The notes under the pieces were generated by a model. It did not search any database and was not told where the DNA came from. It saw only the letters and a list, made by a program, of their open reading frames with translations. From positions 1 through 48,786 of the forward strand of contig CANLEG010000003.1 of the NCBI GenBank assembly GCA_947489605.1: a DNA stretch of 48,786 bases, in the 5' to 3' direction. Shown here one piece after another: positions 20,161-31,248 of this stretch (position 1 is the stretch's first letter; each line of letters starts with the position of its first letter). The DNA comes from Actinomycetota bacterium. GTDB taxonomy: Bacteria > Actinomycetota > Actinomycetes > Nanopelagicales > Nanopelagicaceae. The position numbers were made by a program, and so were the translations under genes.

Positions 20161-20724
20161 CTACTGAACGCCAATTAGATCTACAACGAAAGCCAAGGTC
20201 TCATTGGGTCCAATTGGTCCACTACCAGTAGCGCCATATGCAAGTTCAGGTGGAATAACTAGGAGGCGCCTTCCGCCAACTTTCATTCCTGGGATACCTT
20301 GCTGCCAACCAGGAATTACTCCGCCTAGTGTGAAATCAAAAGATTGAGATTTCCAAGAAGATTGCAGAACTTCACCAGTGCTCCAGGAAATTAATTGGTA
20401 ATGAGCGGTTAGCGTCGAAGAAACAAGAGCAACTTCACCGGTGCCGACAATTATGTCTCGAGAGACAAGTGTTGTTGGTGCATCACCTTCAGGTTTACCG
20501 ACAGTAGGTTCCATCCCGGCATTTGCTGAAACTGAAATGTATTCGCGACCTGTGTTTGCCATGTCTTGCTCCTCATTACTAGGGTTACTTGAATTATCTG
20601 AAGATTCTGATTTAGGCGATCCACCATCTAGTGAGCAAGCAGTTAATGATGCGCTCAGCGATAAGACTCCCAGGACTAGAAACCCTTTTTTGAAGCTACC
20701 TATGTCTAATTTTAAGCGGTCCAT
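20161..20724 (-). CDS. FKBP-type peptidyl-prolyl cis-trans isomerase, predicted lipoprotein
   Basis: GGVIPGWQQGIPGMKVGGRRLLVIPPELAYG; signal peptide with lipobox-like LTAC. Confidence 0.93.
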   Translation of the reverse strand: MDRLKLDIGSFKKGFLVLGVLSLSASLTACSLDGGSPKSESSDNSSNPSNEEQDMANTGREYISVSANAGMEPTVGKPEGDAPTTLVSRDIIVGTGEVALVSSTLTAHYQLISWSTGEVLQSSWKSQSFDFTLGGVIPGWQQGIPGMKVGGRRLLVIPPELAYGATGSGPIGPNETLAFVVDLIGVQ

Positions 20725-20814
20725 GTTTCTCCAGATTCTAGTTTGATGCTCTATTGCAATTTTGATGCCTGTGTCAGCAATGCGCGAAGGTTACCAAACC
20801 ACTAGGGTTTTCGT

Positions 20815-21750
20815 GTGTCAGATCGAAAAACAGAGCGGCTAATCAATCTCACTTTGGCCTTGCTCGCGACTAAGAGGTATCTCAAGAAGTCTGAAATCTT
20901 GGCAAATGTTTTCGGCTATGAAGGAACCCAAGAGGCTAAAGAGCGGATGTTTGAACGGGATAAGGATGATCTGCGTTCCTTGGGTATTGAAATTGAAGTG
21001 GGGGATTTGGATCCATTTTTCGAAGATGAACCAGGATATAAAATTCCACAGAAATCTTATGAGCTAAACGTTCCCAATCTAACAGGGCGTGAATTGGCGC
21101 TGATTTCCATAGCAGCAAATTTTTGGAACGATTCAGTTCTGGCACCAAATGCCCAATCGGGAATTCGCAAACTTCAGTCACTCGGAATACCTGCAACCTT
21201 AGATTTTGAGTTTCGGATGAAGTATCGTTTTGAGAATCCAACTTTTGTTTTAGAGCAATTGACTAAGGCTATTGGTCAGAAATCTCGCGTTTCATTTGAT
21301 TACGATTCAACCTCCTTAAAAGAGCGGCATCTAGAACCTTATCGAATCGTTTTCTGGAATGGCTATTGGTATCTAATTGGCATGGATTTAGATAGAGCCG
21401 CAGTCAGACTCTTTAAATTGTCTCGTTTTCTAGGCGAATTAACCCTGTCTAAGAAGAAAAATGAATTTGAAATTCCACTTGATTTTAACGTTGCAGATCA
21501 TCTCCCTAAGGTTAATGTGGAAATAGTGAAAAGTGCAACGATAAGAATTCGAAAAGAAGCAGGAATCTTGTTGCGCAATCGCGGACAGTTAATTTCTGAG
21601 GAGAATGATTTTGGTACTTACGAAATCGCATATGAGAATGAGGTCACGTTTTTACGCGAATTGATTTGGCATGGCGTAAATGTTCAGATTGTTGAACCAG
21701 CAGAATTAAAGAGCGCTTTATTGGATCTTCTGAATGGAGTGCTGAAATGA
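20815..21750 (+). CDS. pafB: WYL-domain transcriptional regulator PafB
   Basis: HTH-WYL layout; precedes pafC-tatA-tatC; GTG start. Confidence 0.9.
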   Translation: MSDRKTERLINLTLALLATKRYLKKSEILANVFGYEGTQEAKERMFERDKDDLRSLGIEIEVGDLDPFFEDEPGYKIPQKSYELNVPNLTGRELALISIAANFWNDSVLAPNAQSGIRKLQSLGIPATLDFEFRMKYRFENPTFVLEQLTKAIGQKSRVSFDYDSTSLKERHLEPYRIVFWNGYWYLIGMDLDRAAVRLFKLSRFLGELTLSKKKNEFEIPLDFNVADHLPKVNVEIVKSATIRIRKEAGILLRNRGQLISEENDFGTYEIAYENEVTFLRELIWHGVNVQIVEPAELKSALLDLLNGVLK

Positions 21751-22661
21751 GCGAATCAGCGCTTGACAGAACGGCTCGTGCTCTTGATTTGGTTCCATAT
21801 TTATTGGAGCACCAAGGAATCTCAATACCAGAATTGGCAGAAGCTTTTGGGGTATCTGAAAAGCAGATAAATGATGACCTCGTACTCATACACATGTGTG
21901 GCCTACCTGGATACACTCCTTTGGAATTGATAGACATGTTCTACGAAGATGGTTACGTAACCGTGTCCGACCCACAAAGTTTCAAAAAGCCGAGAAGTAT
22001 GAACAAGATCGAGATGACTTCGCTTCTAGTTTCACTTGATTTGTTGAAATCGCTAAGAACGGATGATGTTGCAAAGGAAATCGAGGCGCTAAAGATCAAA
22101 CTGCAAGAAAATATGCGGTTCGAAAATCCTTTTGTTGTCGTTCAGAATATGGAAAATACTGAAATGGTGGAAGCAATTGAGCGAGCAATTGCAAAGTCAA
22201 CTTTGCTAAGAATTAATTATGCAAGTGGTACAAAAGATAAAACTTCAGTTCGCGATATTTTACCGATAGAGATTTATGTAGCAAACGGTTCTACTTACTT
22301 AAATGCCTGGTGCCAAAGTTCTAAGGGAGATCGCACATTTAGGTTAGACCGGATTTTGAGCTACGAAATTATTGAAGGATCTGTCGTCAACGAAACTAGA
22401 GAGTCGAGCGTCCAAGCTGTGGACTCCTTACCGATTGAACTTCTGGTTTCAAAGTCCGCACGGAATTTCATTGAGGATAATCGCGCAATCATTGGACACA
22501 TACAAGAAGGTGAACAGCTGCGGATTGAACTCAACCCAATCGACCGAGAGTGGCTAGTCAGAACCATTCTCGGATTTGGTGGTCAGATAGAGGTGAGCAA
22601 ACCCAAGGAATTAGCCTTAGAAGTTGTCTCTCGAGCACGCGCAATTAAGGAGTCCTACTGA
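21747..22661 (+). CDS. pafC: WYL-domain transcriptional regulator PafC
   Basis: LDLVPYLLEHQGISIPELAEAFGVSEKQI, WYL region (YLNAWCQSSKGDRTFRLDRI). Confidence 0.9.
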   Translation: MSESALDRTARALDLVPYLLEHQGISIPELAEAFGVSEKQINDDLVLIHMCGLPGYTPLELIDMFYEDGYVTVSDPQSFKKPRSMNKIEMTSLLVSLDLLKSLRTDDVAKEIEALKIKLQENMRFENPFVVVQNMENTEMVEAIERAIAKSTLLRINYASGTKDKTSVRDILPIEIYVANGSTYLNAWCQSSKGDRTFRLDRILSYEIIEGSVVNETRESSVQAVDSLPIELLVSKSARNFIEDNRAIIGHIQEGEQLRIELNPIDREWLVRTILGFGGQIEVSKPKELALEVVSRARAIKESY

Positions 22662-22756
22662 AGCTAGTGGCAGGTCGCTCATTTTTTGGAAAAAAGAACT
22701 AGAATCGGGAATTAGGAAATTGCATTATTTACTAACTATTTGAAGCGGGGGAGAAA

Positions 22757-22933
22757 ATGCTACGCGGACTTCAAGGATGGCATTTGATTATCGTTGTGGT
22801 TGTTTTCGTTCTTCTTTTTGGGGCGAAGAAGCTCCCAGAATCAGCCAAATCAATCGCCAAGTCACTGAAGATTTTTAAGACTGAGATGAAAGATGGCGAG
22901 AATAAGGGCGACACCACAAAGTCTGATTCTTAA
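22757..22933 (+). CDS. tatA: Sec-independent translocase subunit TatA (58 aa)
   Basis: [44 protein letters not shown]...; missing from the supplied ORF track because it is short; followed by tatC. Confidence 0.95.
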   Translation: MLRGLQGWHLIIVVVVFVLLFGAKKLPESAKSIAKSLKIFKTEMKDGENKGDTTKSDS

Positions 22934-22939
22934 AGTTCT

Positions 22940-23713
22940 GTGAAGGATCAATCAGCGAAGGCAATGTCTTTGCTTGCCCACCTAAACGAACTACGTTCTA
23001 GGCTTTTTAAATCGGCGATTGGAATCACCTTAGCAAGTGGAGTCGGCTGGGTCTTCTACGAAAAAATCATTAGCAGACTTACTGCGCCTATCTGCGATTT
23101 ACAGAGCGCAGTGGATGCGGGGGAGAACGACTGTGGCGTTCTTTACATCAACGGTGTTCTCGGTCCGATAGATTTAAAAATTAAGATATCGATAATGCTC
23201 GGTATTTTGCTGGCATCACCTCTTTGGCTTTATCAATTGTGGGCTTTTATTTCGCCGGGATTGCATAAGAAAGAGCGTAGAAATTCTATTTTGTTCGTCC
23301 TTTTTGCTGTTCCCTTCTTCGCTGTTGGCGTTTATGCGGGATACCTAGTGCTTCCTATCGCTATAGATGTACTTTTAAGTTTTACACCATCATCTCTAGC
23401 AAACTTGGTTAGATTTGATGATTACCTAACATTCGTTACGCAGTTAATCTTTGTCTTTGGAATCGCCTTCGAACTCCCAGTTTTTCTAGTGTCGTTAAAC
23501 CTCGCTCACATACTTAGCGGAAAAGCAATTCTTTCACCGTGGCGATACGCAATCTTCGGCATCACATTATTTTCAGCTATCGCCACACCGACCGGTGATC
23601 CGATTACCTTGTTTTTCTTAGCAGTTCCGCTCGTAATTCTTTATCTAATGGCCGGTGGAATCGCACTATTGGTTGATAAGTCGCGACGAAGACGTTCCGA
23701 TAAGAATGCCTAA
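22940..23713 (+). CDS. tatC: Sec-independent translocase subunit TatC
   Basis: LAHLNELRSRLFKS, FELPVFLVSLN, ATPTGDPITLFFLAVPL. Confidence 0.97.
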   Translation: MKDQSAKAMSLLAHLNELRSRLFKSAIGITLASGVGWVFYEKIISRLTAPICDLQSAVDAGENDCGVLYINGVLGPIDLKIKISIMLGILLASPLWLYQLWAFISPGLHKKERRNSILFVLFAVPFFAVGVYAGYLVLPIAIDVLLSFTPSSLANLVRFDDYLTFVTQLIFVFGIAFELPVFLVSLNLAHILSGKAILSPWRYAIFGITLFSAIATPTGDPITLFFLAVPLVILYLMAGGIALLVDKSRRRRSDKNA

Positions 23714-23737
23714 CTTGTATGCGCAAATCTCAATAGT

Positions 23738-26116
23738 ATGACAACTCCAGCCGAACGTTTTGCACTGGCGAAAACCAGGGGACAATTTAGTGAAACGAAT
23801 ACATTTGTCGAACGTTATCCATTTAGCATGGACAACTTTCAAATCCAAGGTTGCCAAGCTTTAGAAAGTGGAAAATCGGTTCTGGTTGCTGCACCTACTG
23901 GAGCCGGTAAAACAATCGTTGGAGAGTTTGCGGCTTATCTCGCTATTAAAACTGGCAAGAAATGTTTTTATACAACCCCGATCAAAGCGCTTTCAAATCA
24001 GAAGTTTCAGGATTTATCAGCCATGTTTGGTGAGTCAAATGTAGGACTTCTAACTGGCGACACAAGCATTAATTCTGAAGCACCAATAGTAATTATGACA
24101 ACAGAAGTCTTAAGAAATATGATCTATTCTGCCTCTAAAACTCTTACAGATCTTCGCTACGTTGTTATGGATGAAGTTCATTACCTAGCCGATAGGTTCC
24201 GCGGTGCGGTTTGGGAAGAAATTTTGATTCATCTGCCCGAAAGTATTCAAGTAGCTGCGCTGTCGGCAACAGTTTCTAACGCAGAAGAGTTTGGCGATTG
24301 GTTACAAACTGTTCGCGGGGAAATGAAAGTTATTGTTAGTGAAGTTCGCCCAGTACCGCTCTATCAACACGTGTTATTTGGCAATCGCTTATTGGATCTG
24401 TTTACAGCCAACACAAAAGTCAACCCAGAGATATTGCGCTTAGAGAAAGAATCTCTTAGAAGTGTCCGTTCCAAATATTCCGGTGGTGGTGGCAAAAAGA
24501 ATTGGCGTGATAACTCGCAAATCACGCCCACAATTAAAGCTCTTGGTAGGGCAGAAGTTATAGAAAAATTAGATCGCGAAGGTTTGCTCCCAGCTATTAC
24601 GTTTATCTTCTCCAGAGCACAGTGTGATAGCGCAGTTCGGCAATGTCTTGCGGCGGGACTACGACTTACCAATGCAGAAGAAAGATCCGAAATACGACAA
24701 GTAATCGCTGACAAGACAAGAACTTTGCCCGAAGATGATTTAGTGGTGCTCGGGTTTCACGAGTGGGTAGATTCGCTGGAACGAGGAGTTGCCTCTCACC
24801 ATGCTGGATTATTGCCGGCATTCAAAGAGTGCGTAGAAGAACTATTTCAACGCGGTTTGATTAAGGCGGTTTTCGCAACTGAAACTCTTGCTCTTGGAAT
24901 CAATATGCCAGCGAAGACCGTCGTACTTGAAAAGTTAACTAAGTGGAACGGTGAATCGCATGTGTCGGTGACACCGGGGGAATATACGCAGCTAACTGGA
25001 CGAGCTGGTCGAAGAGGAATCGATATTGAAGGCAACGCGGTAATCCTTTGGAATAAAGATATTGATAGCGCATCTGCTGCTGGCTTAGCATCAACTCGAA
25101 CTTATCCATTGAAAAGCTCGTTTAAACCAACTTACAACATGACCATAAATCTCATTTCGCAGTTTGGAGCCGATCGCGCACGGACTTCATTGGAATCTTC
25201 GTTCGCTCAGTTTCAAGCAGATAAGGCTGTTGTCGGTCTCGCTCGACAGATAAAGAAGAATAAGGACGCAATTGCTGAATTGGAGTTAGAAATTGATTGC
25301 CACTTGGGAGATTTTGTTGAGTACGCACAAATTCGATTCGAAATTAAGGAGTTGGAACGCGGCATTGGAACCAAGAAGCGCAAAGCGAGAGAATTTGAAG
25401 AAGAAAAGATCCTTGATGCGCGTAAGGCGCTTCGCAATCATCCTTGCCACGGATGCAATGATCGCGAAACACATGCCAGAATTGCAGAACGAGCAGATAG
25501 ATTGCGTCGAGAGAGCGCTGGGTTAAATACCCGGGTCGCCAACAGAACTCACGTTATCGCTAGACGCTTTGATTTGATCAAAATTATGCTGGAGAAATTC
25601 GGTTATCTGACGAATGATGCAATCACGCCAAGTGGAAAATTGCTTTCGAAAATATATGGTGAAACTGATCTGTTAATCGCTGAGATGATAAGACGAGAAT
25701 CTTTCGGCCAATTAACTCCTTCCGAACTCGTCTCGATTGTTTCAGTTTTCGTGCACGAGAGCCGCAAAGAGAGCCCCCCAAAACTGCCGAGAGGCGCAGT
25801 CGAAGATGTGCTCTCTGATTTGATTAAAACTTGGATAGAAATAAATGATCTTGAGACTGAATTAGGACTAGAACCAATACGTGAACCAGATGCAGGTTTT
25901 TGTTGGGCTTCATACCGTTGGGCGAGTGGTCATTCGTTAAGCTCGATTCTTCGCGGTACAGATTTAACTGTGGGCGATTTTGTTCGATCTATGAAACAGA
26001 TCATAGATTTACTAAGACAGATTGCCATCGCATCCCCTCATCTCTCTCCAATCACTTCAGAAGCATTAGCTCGTATTGATCGTGGCGTAATTGCATATGC
26101 TGGAGCTGTCGTATGA
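23738..26116 (+). CDS. helY: DEAD/DEAH-box (Ski2/Mtr4-like) RNA helicase
   Basis: AAPTGAGKTIVGEFA, DEVHYLAD, ALSATVSN, QLTGRAGRRGID; follows tatC. Confidence 0.95.
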   Translation: MTTPAERFALAKTRGQFSETNTFVERYPFSMDNFQIQGCQALESGKSVLVAAPTGAGKTIVGEFAAYLAIKTGKKCFYTTPIKALSNQKFQDLSAMFGESNVGLLTGDTSINSEAPIVIMTTEVLRNMIYSASKTLTDLRYVVMDEVHYLADRFRGAVWEEILIHLPESIQVAALSATVSNAEEFGDWLQTVRGEMKVIVSEVRPVPLYQHVLFGNRLLDLFTANTKVNPEILRLEKESLRSVRSKYSGGGGKKNWRDNSQITPTIKALGRAEVIEKLDREGLLPAITFIFSRAQCDSAVRQCLAAGLRLTNAEERSEIRQVIADKTRTLPEDDLVVLGFHEWVDSLERGVASHHAGLLPAFKECVEELFQRGLIKAVFATETLALGINMPAKTVVLEKLTKWNGESHVSVTPGEYTQLTGRAGRRGIDIEGNAVILWNKDIDSASAAGLASTRTYPLKSSFKPTYNMTINLISQFGADRARTSLESSFAQFQADKAVVGLARQIKKNKDAIAELELEIDCHLGDFVEYAQIRFEIKELERGIGTKKRKAREFEEEKILDARKALRNHPCHGCNDRETHARIAERADRLRRESAGLNTRVANRTHVIARRFDLIKIMLEKFGYLTNDAITPSGKLLSKIYGETDLLIAEMIRRESFGQLTPSELVSIVSVFVHESRKESPPKLPRGAVEDVLSDLIKTWIEINDLETELGLEPIREPDAGFCWASYRWASGHSLSSILRGTDLTVGDFVRSMKQIIDLLRQIAIASPHLSPITSEALARIDRGVIAYAGAVV

Positions 26117-27015
26117 CGCTGATGCTTTTAGATAGCGCGTCGCTCTGGTATCGCGCATATTTCGGAATGCCAGATACATTGCTTTCGCCAAGCGGTGAAC
26201 CCGTCAACGCGATTCGTGGTTATCTCGATATGACATCCAAATTAATCAGCATCTATAAACCGAATCGGTTGGTGGCATGCATCGAAGGGGATTGGCGACC
26301 AAGTTGGCGTGTTGATCTCTTTCCGGAATATAAAGCGAATCGATTAGATGTCGAAGGCGAAGAAGAAGAAGAGCCGGACACCTTGGGCCCTCAGATTCCA
26401 ATTTTGCTGGATTTATTAGAGGCGTTTGGGATTCCACTTGTGGGCGTCGATGATTACGAGGCGGATGACGTTATGGCTTCATATGCGGTTACGGAACCAG
26501 GTCCAACGAAAATAGTCACAGGAGATCGAGACTTATTTCAACTTGTTGATGACAAACGTAAAATTGCGGTTGTCTATCTCGCTAAAGGTATTACCAATCA
26601 CGACCATGTTGATATCAAATGGATCGCAAATAAATATGACATCCCGGGGGAGAGGTATGCACTCTTCGCCATGATCAGAGGAGATGCGTCCGATGGTTTG
26701 CCTGGAATTAGAGGTATTGGTGAGAAAGGTGCCGCAATTATTGCCAAGCAATTCACAAGTTTGCCAGAAGTAATGAAAGCAGCAGAGAAAGATGACGAAC
26801 GTTTGACACCAAATGCCCGAAAGAAACTTTTGGAATCTGCTGAATACGCAAAAATTGCTCCGAAATTGGTTCATTGTGCGTTAGATGTTCCATTGCCTAA
26901 ATTGGATCTTCGCATGCCAAAACGTCCTGTTAATCTAGATGGAATTTATCAGTACCAAAAAGATTACGGCTTAGGTGCCAGCATAGATCGCTTAATTTCA
27001 GCTTTGAATTGGTAA
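26113..27015 (+). CDS. 5'-3' exonuclease (PolI N-terminal-like)
   Basis: DYEADDVMAS, VTGDRDLFQLV, GLPGIRGIGEKGAA. Confidence 0.94.
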   Translation: MTLMLLDSASLWYRAYFGMPDTLLSPSGEPVNAIRGYLDMTSKLISIYKPNRLVACIEGDWRPSWRVDLFPEYKANRLDVEGEEEEEPDTLGPQIPILLDLLEAFGIPLVGVDDYEADDVMASYAVTEPGPTKIVTGDRDLFQLVDDKRKIAVVYLAKGITNHDHVDIKWIANKYDIPGERYALFAMIRGDASDGLPGIRGIGEKGAAIIAKQFTSLPEVMKAAEKDDERLTPNARKKLLESAEYAKIAPKLVHCALDVPLPKLDLRMPKRPVNLDGIYQYQKDYGLGASIDRLISALNW

Positions 27016-27020
27016 CAAAT

Positions 27021-27761
27021 ATGTCGACTCAAGTTTTAATAATTCTTCCTACATTTAATGAAGCGCTAAGTATTCAACAGCATTTATCGACGATTGATAA
27101 ACTCCGTAAAGATCTAGAGACAAATTATTCCATTTCAATCTTGCAAATCGATGATTCTTCTCCGGATGGAACTGCAAAAATCGCTTTGGATATGAATTTG
27201 GCGAATTTTTCACAATTAATTAATCCGAAAAAGTTGGGCCTTGGTCCTGCATATTTAGCTGGATTTAATTGGGGATTGCAACGCGACTTCGATTATTTTG
27301 TTGAAATGGATTCTGATGGCAGCCATTTACCGGCACAATTGGTTGAATTATTAGCAGAATCATCCAAGCATGATCTAGTTATAGGAACACGCTGGATGAC
27401 TGGAGGCAGAATTGAGAATTGGTCGACATTTCGCAGAATACTTTCAAAATTCGGAACAATTTATGCAGCAACTCTTTTAAGGCTTCCAATTAAGGATCTC
27501 ACTAGTGGCTATCGCGTTCTTAGCCGCAACTTCATAGAGTCATTGGATTTAGATTCGATTACAAATAAGGGTTATGGATTCCAGATTGAAATTGCATTGC
27601 AAGCCTATGTGAACGGATTTTCGGTAGGTGAAGTACCAATTACTTTTGTAGAACGAAGCGCAGGGAAGTCCAAAATGAGCGCTGCAATAGCCTTTGAGGC
27701 CCTGATATTCGTAACAAGGACAGGAATCAAGCGTCTGGCTTCGGGTATATATCGCCGATAA
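27021..27761 (+). CDS. Polyprenol-phosphate mannosyltransferase/GT2 family
   Basis: ILPTFNEA, IDDSSPDGT, MDSDGSHLPAQL, DLTSGYRVLSR. ATG 27021 preferred. Confidence 0.92.
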   Translation: MSTQVLIILPTFNEALSIQQHLSTIDKLRKDLETNYSISILQIDDSSPDGTAKIALDMNLANFSQLINPKKLGLGPAYLAGFNWGLQRDFDYFVEMDSDGSHLPAQLVELLAESSKHDLVIGTRWMTGGRIENWSTFRRILSKFGTIYAATLLRLPIKDLTSGYRVLSRNFIESLDLDSITNKGYGFQIEIALQAYVNGFSVGEVPITFVERSAGKSKMSAAIAFEALIFVTRTGIKRLASGIYRR

Positions 27762-27778
27762 TCTACATTATGTCAGAA
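27751..27778 (+). promoter_or_regulatory. dif: Putative dif site (XerCD recombination site / replication terminus)
   Basis: ATCGCCGATAA-TCTACA-TTATGTCAGAA: two 11-bp arms and a 6-bp spacer. Matches 18/28 positions of E. coli dif (GGTGCGCATAATGTATATTATGTTAAAT). Coincides with the coding-strand flip. Confidence 0.88.
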
Positions 27779-30660
27779 TAAAAGAACCTGTTCTTATTAA
27801 TCGCAAGCTCCGATATCGGCAAACACGAACAAACTAAGTTCCTATCCCCGTAAACGCCATCTATTCGCCCTACTGTCGGCCAGTATTTACCAATCGCGCC
27901 CATTTCAGTATTTAAACCAGATGGAAATGCCGCAACCTCACGAGAATATTTACGAGCCCATACAGAACGTAACAAATCAGCACTTGTATGCGGCGCAAAT
28001 CTCAGAGGTGAATCTTCGATAGTTAATTCACCGGCTTCAATATCGGCTATTTCCGCTCTGATTGAGACCATAGCGCTAATAAATCGTTCCAGTTCCCTTA
28101 AGTCTTCAGATTCAGTTGGCTCAATCATCAACGTTCCTGCTACTGGAAAACTAACGGTTGGGGCATGGAATCCATGATCCATTAATCGTTTTGCAACATC
28201 ATCAACTGTAACGCCTGTATTTTTAGTAATAGTTCTCAAGTCGATGATGCATTCGTGTGCGATATAGCCGTTGGCTCCGCGATAGAGAACCGGGAAATGT
28301 GGGTCTAACTTCGCTGCCAAGTAATTAGCAGACAAGATAGCGACTTGAGTTGCTTTTGTTAGGCCATCTCCCCCCATCATTCGAATATAACTCCAAGAAA
28401 TTGGCAGGATGCTTGCCGAGCCGAAAGGAGCGGAACTAACTGGTCCTGGGCCCGTTACTGGTCCACATGAATCGTCTAGTGGATGATTAGGAAGATATGC
28501 GGCCAGATGCGACTTGCAAATTACTGGACCAACACCCGGACCACCTCCGCCATGTGGAATACAAAAAGTTTTATGTAAATTTAAATGTGAAACATCTGCC
28601 CCGAATTTGCCAGGTTTAGCCAGACCCACCAGCGCATTTAAATTCGCACCATCAACATAAACCTGTCCCCCAGCGTCATGAACTAATCCACAGATCTCAC
28701 TAATCGCTGATTCGAAAACTCCATGTGTTGATGGATATGTAACCATCAGTGCCGCTAGTTGACCTTCATACTCTGCAATCTTCGCCTTTATGTCATCGAC
28801 ACTAACGTTTCCTTGTTCATCACACGCTATTACGACAACTGACATTCCTGCCATGACCGCACTTGCCGCATTAGTGCCGTGCGCACTTGAAGGGATTAAA
28901 CAAATCTTTCGATGTTGTTCGCCTTTGGCATCCAGATAATTGCGGATCGCCAACAACCCCGCGAACTCCCCTTGTGACCCAGCATTGGGCTGAAGCGAAA
29001 CTGCGTCATATCCAGTTATCTCAATCAACCAATTCGAAAGTTGGTCGATTAGCTTACGAATTCCAACACTCTGTTCTTTCGGTGCAAATGGATGAAGGTT
29101 TGAGAATTCAGGCCACGTAACAGGGATCATTTCTGTGGTCGCATTGAGCTTCATTGTGCAAGAACCAAGAGGAATCATGGTTCGGTCCAATGCTAAATCC
29201 CGATCTGCAAGATTGCGTAAATATCTCAACATTGCAGTTTCAGAATGGTATGAATTAAAAACTGGGTGCTCAAGGAATCCACTACTTCGCGCAAAGCTCT
29301 TTGCCACTTGGGCAATCGCATCCTTTTTCAATGAAACCTTAAGAATTGAAGCGATCGCATCTAAATCTTGTGCTGTGAAAGTTTCATCAAAGGTCAAACC
29401 AATTACTGATTGACTTTTTATACGAACGTTATAACCTGATTTGAGAAATAATTGCGCCACGGCTTCTGCATTAATTTCACTAATCAGGAACGTATCAAAT
29501 ATCTCACCTTCAGAAACTGAAAAACCAGATGCAAGAAGTGAATCACGAACTGAATGCGCACTTGCCCGAATCTTTTTGGCAATCTCTTGCAAGCCCTTAG
29601 GTCCGTGCCACATTGCATAAAACGCTGACATGACTGCAAGTAATACTTGCGCTGTGCAAATATTAGACGTTGCCTTATCGCGACGAATGTGTTGCTCTCT
29701 CGTTTGTAACGCTAGACGAAGTGCTGGATTTTGATGCGAATCTAAACTTTGACCAACAAGTCTTCCCGGTAATGAACGCTCGAGACCATTTCGAACTGCC
29801 ATGAAACCGGCATGCGGTCCCCCAAATCCCATTGGGACACCGAACCGCTGTGCTGAACCAATTGCGATGTCCGCTCCAACTTCTTGTGGCGTTCTGTAAA
29901 GAGTTAGTGCCATTAGATCTGCAGCAACAACCGCTAACGCAGACTTCGCGTGAATTTCTGCAATCAATTCAGCCAAATCCACAATCTCGCCATCGCTGGA
30001 AATCTGCGCAAAAACAGCGCCAAAGACCGGCAATTTAATTGTTTCAAGATCTTTTAGCGTTGGATTGATTTCTATAACTTCAATATTTAGTGGCGTTGCT
30101 CTTGTTGCAATTACCGCTCGAATCTGTGGGTGCAAACCTTTATCAACTAGAAATACAGCTTCGTCAGCGCCTTGCCATACTCTTCGAGCAAGCGTCATAG
30201 ATTCCGCTGCAGCAGTAGCTTCATCCAACATCGATGCATTTGCAACGTGTAACCCAGTTAGATCTGTAATGACCGTTTGAAAAGAAAAGATTGCTTCCAA
30301 TCGGCCTTGACTTATTTCAGGTTGGTAAGGCGTATAAGCCGTATACCAAGATGGATTCTCTAAAACATTGCGCAGGATGACTGGCGGTGTGATTGTTCCG
30401 TAATAACCCAAACCTATTAAAGATTTGACCACTTTGTTCTCAGAGGCAAGCTCACGCAATTCTGCTATTGCCGCAACTTCCGAAACCGCTTCAGGAAGAC
30501 TCTTAGAAATGTTTTCTGTTAGTGCAATGTTTGCAGGAACGACTTTGGCAATAAAGTCGGTGAGCTTTTTTTCATTTAATTCTTGCAACATGAAGTTGAT
30601 CTGCGCTTGATCCGGCCCAATGTGCCTGTCAGCGAAATCTAAACGAACCGAACTCATCAA
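27763..30660 (-). CDS. gcvP: Aminomethyl-transferring glycine dehydrogenase (P protein)
   Basis: [32 protein letters not shown]. Confidence 0.98.
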   Translation of the reverse strand: MMSSVRLDFADRHIGPDQAQINFMLQELNEKKLTDFIAKVVPANIALTENISKSLPEAVSEVAAIAELRELASENKVVKSLIGLGYYGTITPPVILRNVLENPSWYTAYTPYQPEISQGRLEAIFSFQTVITDLTGLHVANASMLDEATAAAESMTLARRVWQGADEAVFLVDKGLHPQIRAVIATRATPLNIEVIEINPTLKDLETIKLPVFGAVFAQISSDGEIVDLAELIAEIHAKSALAVVAADLMALTLYRTPQEVGADIAIGSAQRFGVPMGFGGPHAGFMAVRNGLERSLPGRLVGQSLDSHQNPALRLALQTREQHIRRDKATSNICTAQVLLAVMSAFYAMWHGPKGLQEIAKKIRASAHSVRDSLLASGFSVSEGEIFDTFLISEINAEAVAQLFLKSGYNVRIKSQSVIGLTFDETFTAQDLDAIASILKVSLKKDAIAQVAKSFARSSGFLEHPVFNSYHSETAMLRYLRNLADRDLALDRTMIPLGSCTMKLNATTEMIPVTWPEFSNLHPFAPKEQSVGIRKLIDQLSNWLIEITGYDAVSLQPNAGSQGEFAGLLAIRNYLDAKGEQHRKICLIPSSAHGTNAASAVMAGMSVVVIACDEQGNVSVDDIKAKIAEYEGQLAALMVTYPSTHGVFESAISEICGLVHDAGGQVYVDGANLNALVGLAKPGKFGADVSHLNLHKTFCIPHGGGGPGVGPVICKSHLAAYLPNHPLDDSCGPVTGPGPVSSAPFGSASILPISWSYIRMMGGDGLTKATQVAILSANYLAAKLDPHFPVLYRGANGYIAHECIIDLRTITKNTGVTVDDVAKRLMDHGFHAPTVSFPVAGTLMIEPTESEDLRELERFISAMVSIRAEIADIEAGELTIEDSPLRFAPHTSADLLRSVWARKYSREVAAFPSGLNTEMGAIGKYWPTVGRIDGVYGDRNLVCSCLPISELAINKNRFFYSDIM

Positions 30661-30714
30661 AGCACTCCCCTAAAGTTATGGAGTATTAACTCCTAATCCT
30701 TGGGGAAGGATAAA

Positions 30715-31248
30715 TTAAGCTAATTTACGTTTTCTACGATCAGAAAGTTCGTCACTAGCTGCGGCAATTGTAGAACCACCCACAACACTTTCTCCAGTTG
30801 AAACATTCTCTCCTTGAAGTGTCGCTAGCGAACCTTCAACCTCGCTCCAAACTTTACCGATTGCAATCCCGAAGACGCCTTGGCCACCTTGTAGTAGATC
30901 AACAATCTCATCAGCACTGGCACATTCATAAATTGTCGCCCCGTCGCTCATTAAAGTCATACGCTCTAAATCTTGAACGCCACGGGAACGTAAGTGTTCG
31001 ACCGCAGAGCGAATGTTTTGTAGAGAGACTCCAGTATCAAGTAAACGTTTAACAATCTTCAATACCAATATGTCGCGAAACCCGTATAAACGCTGTGAAC
31101 CAGATCCACTCGCACCCTGAACACTCGGTTCAACAAGGCCAGTTCTTGCCCAGTAATCCAATTGACGATAAGTAATTCCGGCTGCCGTGCAGGCAGTTGC
31201 TCCGCGGTAACCTATTTCAGGTGCCGAAGGATCAGTCACTTGTGACAT
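30715..31248 (-). CDS. MerR-family transcriptional regulator
   Basis: EIGYRGATACTAAGITYRQLDYWARTGLVEPS. ORF-track start moved to ATG 31248. Confidence 0.88.
   Translation of the reverse strand: MSQVTDPSAPEIGYRGATACTAAGITYRQLDYWARTGLVEPSVQGASGSGSQRLYGFRDILVLKIVKRLLDTGVSLQNIRSAVEHLRSRGVQDLERMTLMSDGATIYECASADEIVDLLQGGQGVFGIAIGKVWSEVEGSLATLQGENVSTGESVVGGSTIAAASDELSDRRKRKLA

Noticed and set aside
30661-30714. Glycine riboswitch upstream of gcvP
   Set aside because: Only 54 nt between genes and no conserved tandem aptamer core; also none upstream of gcvH.
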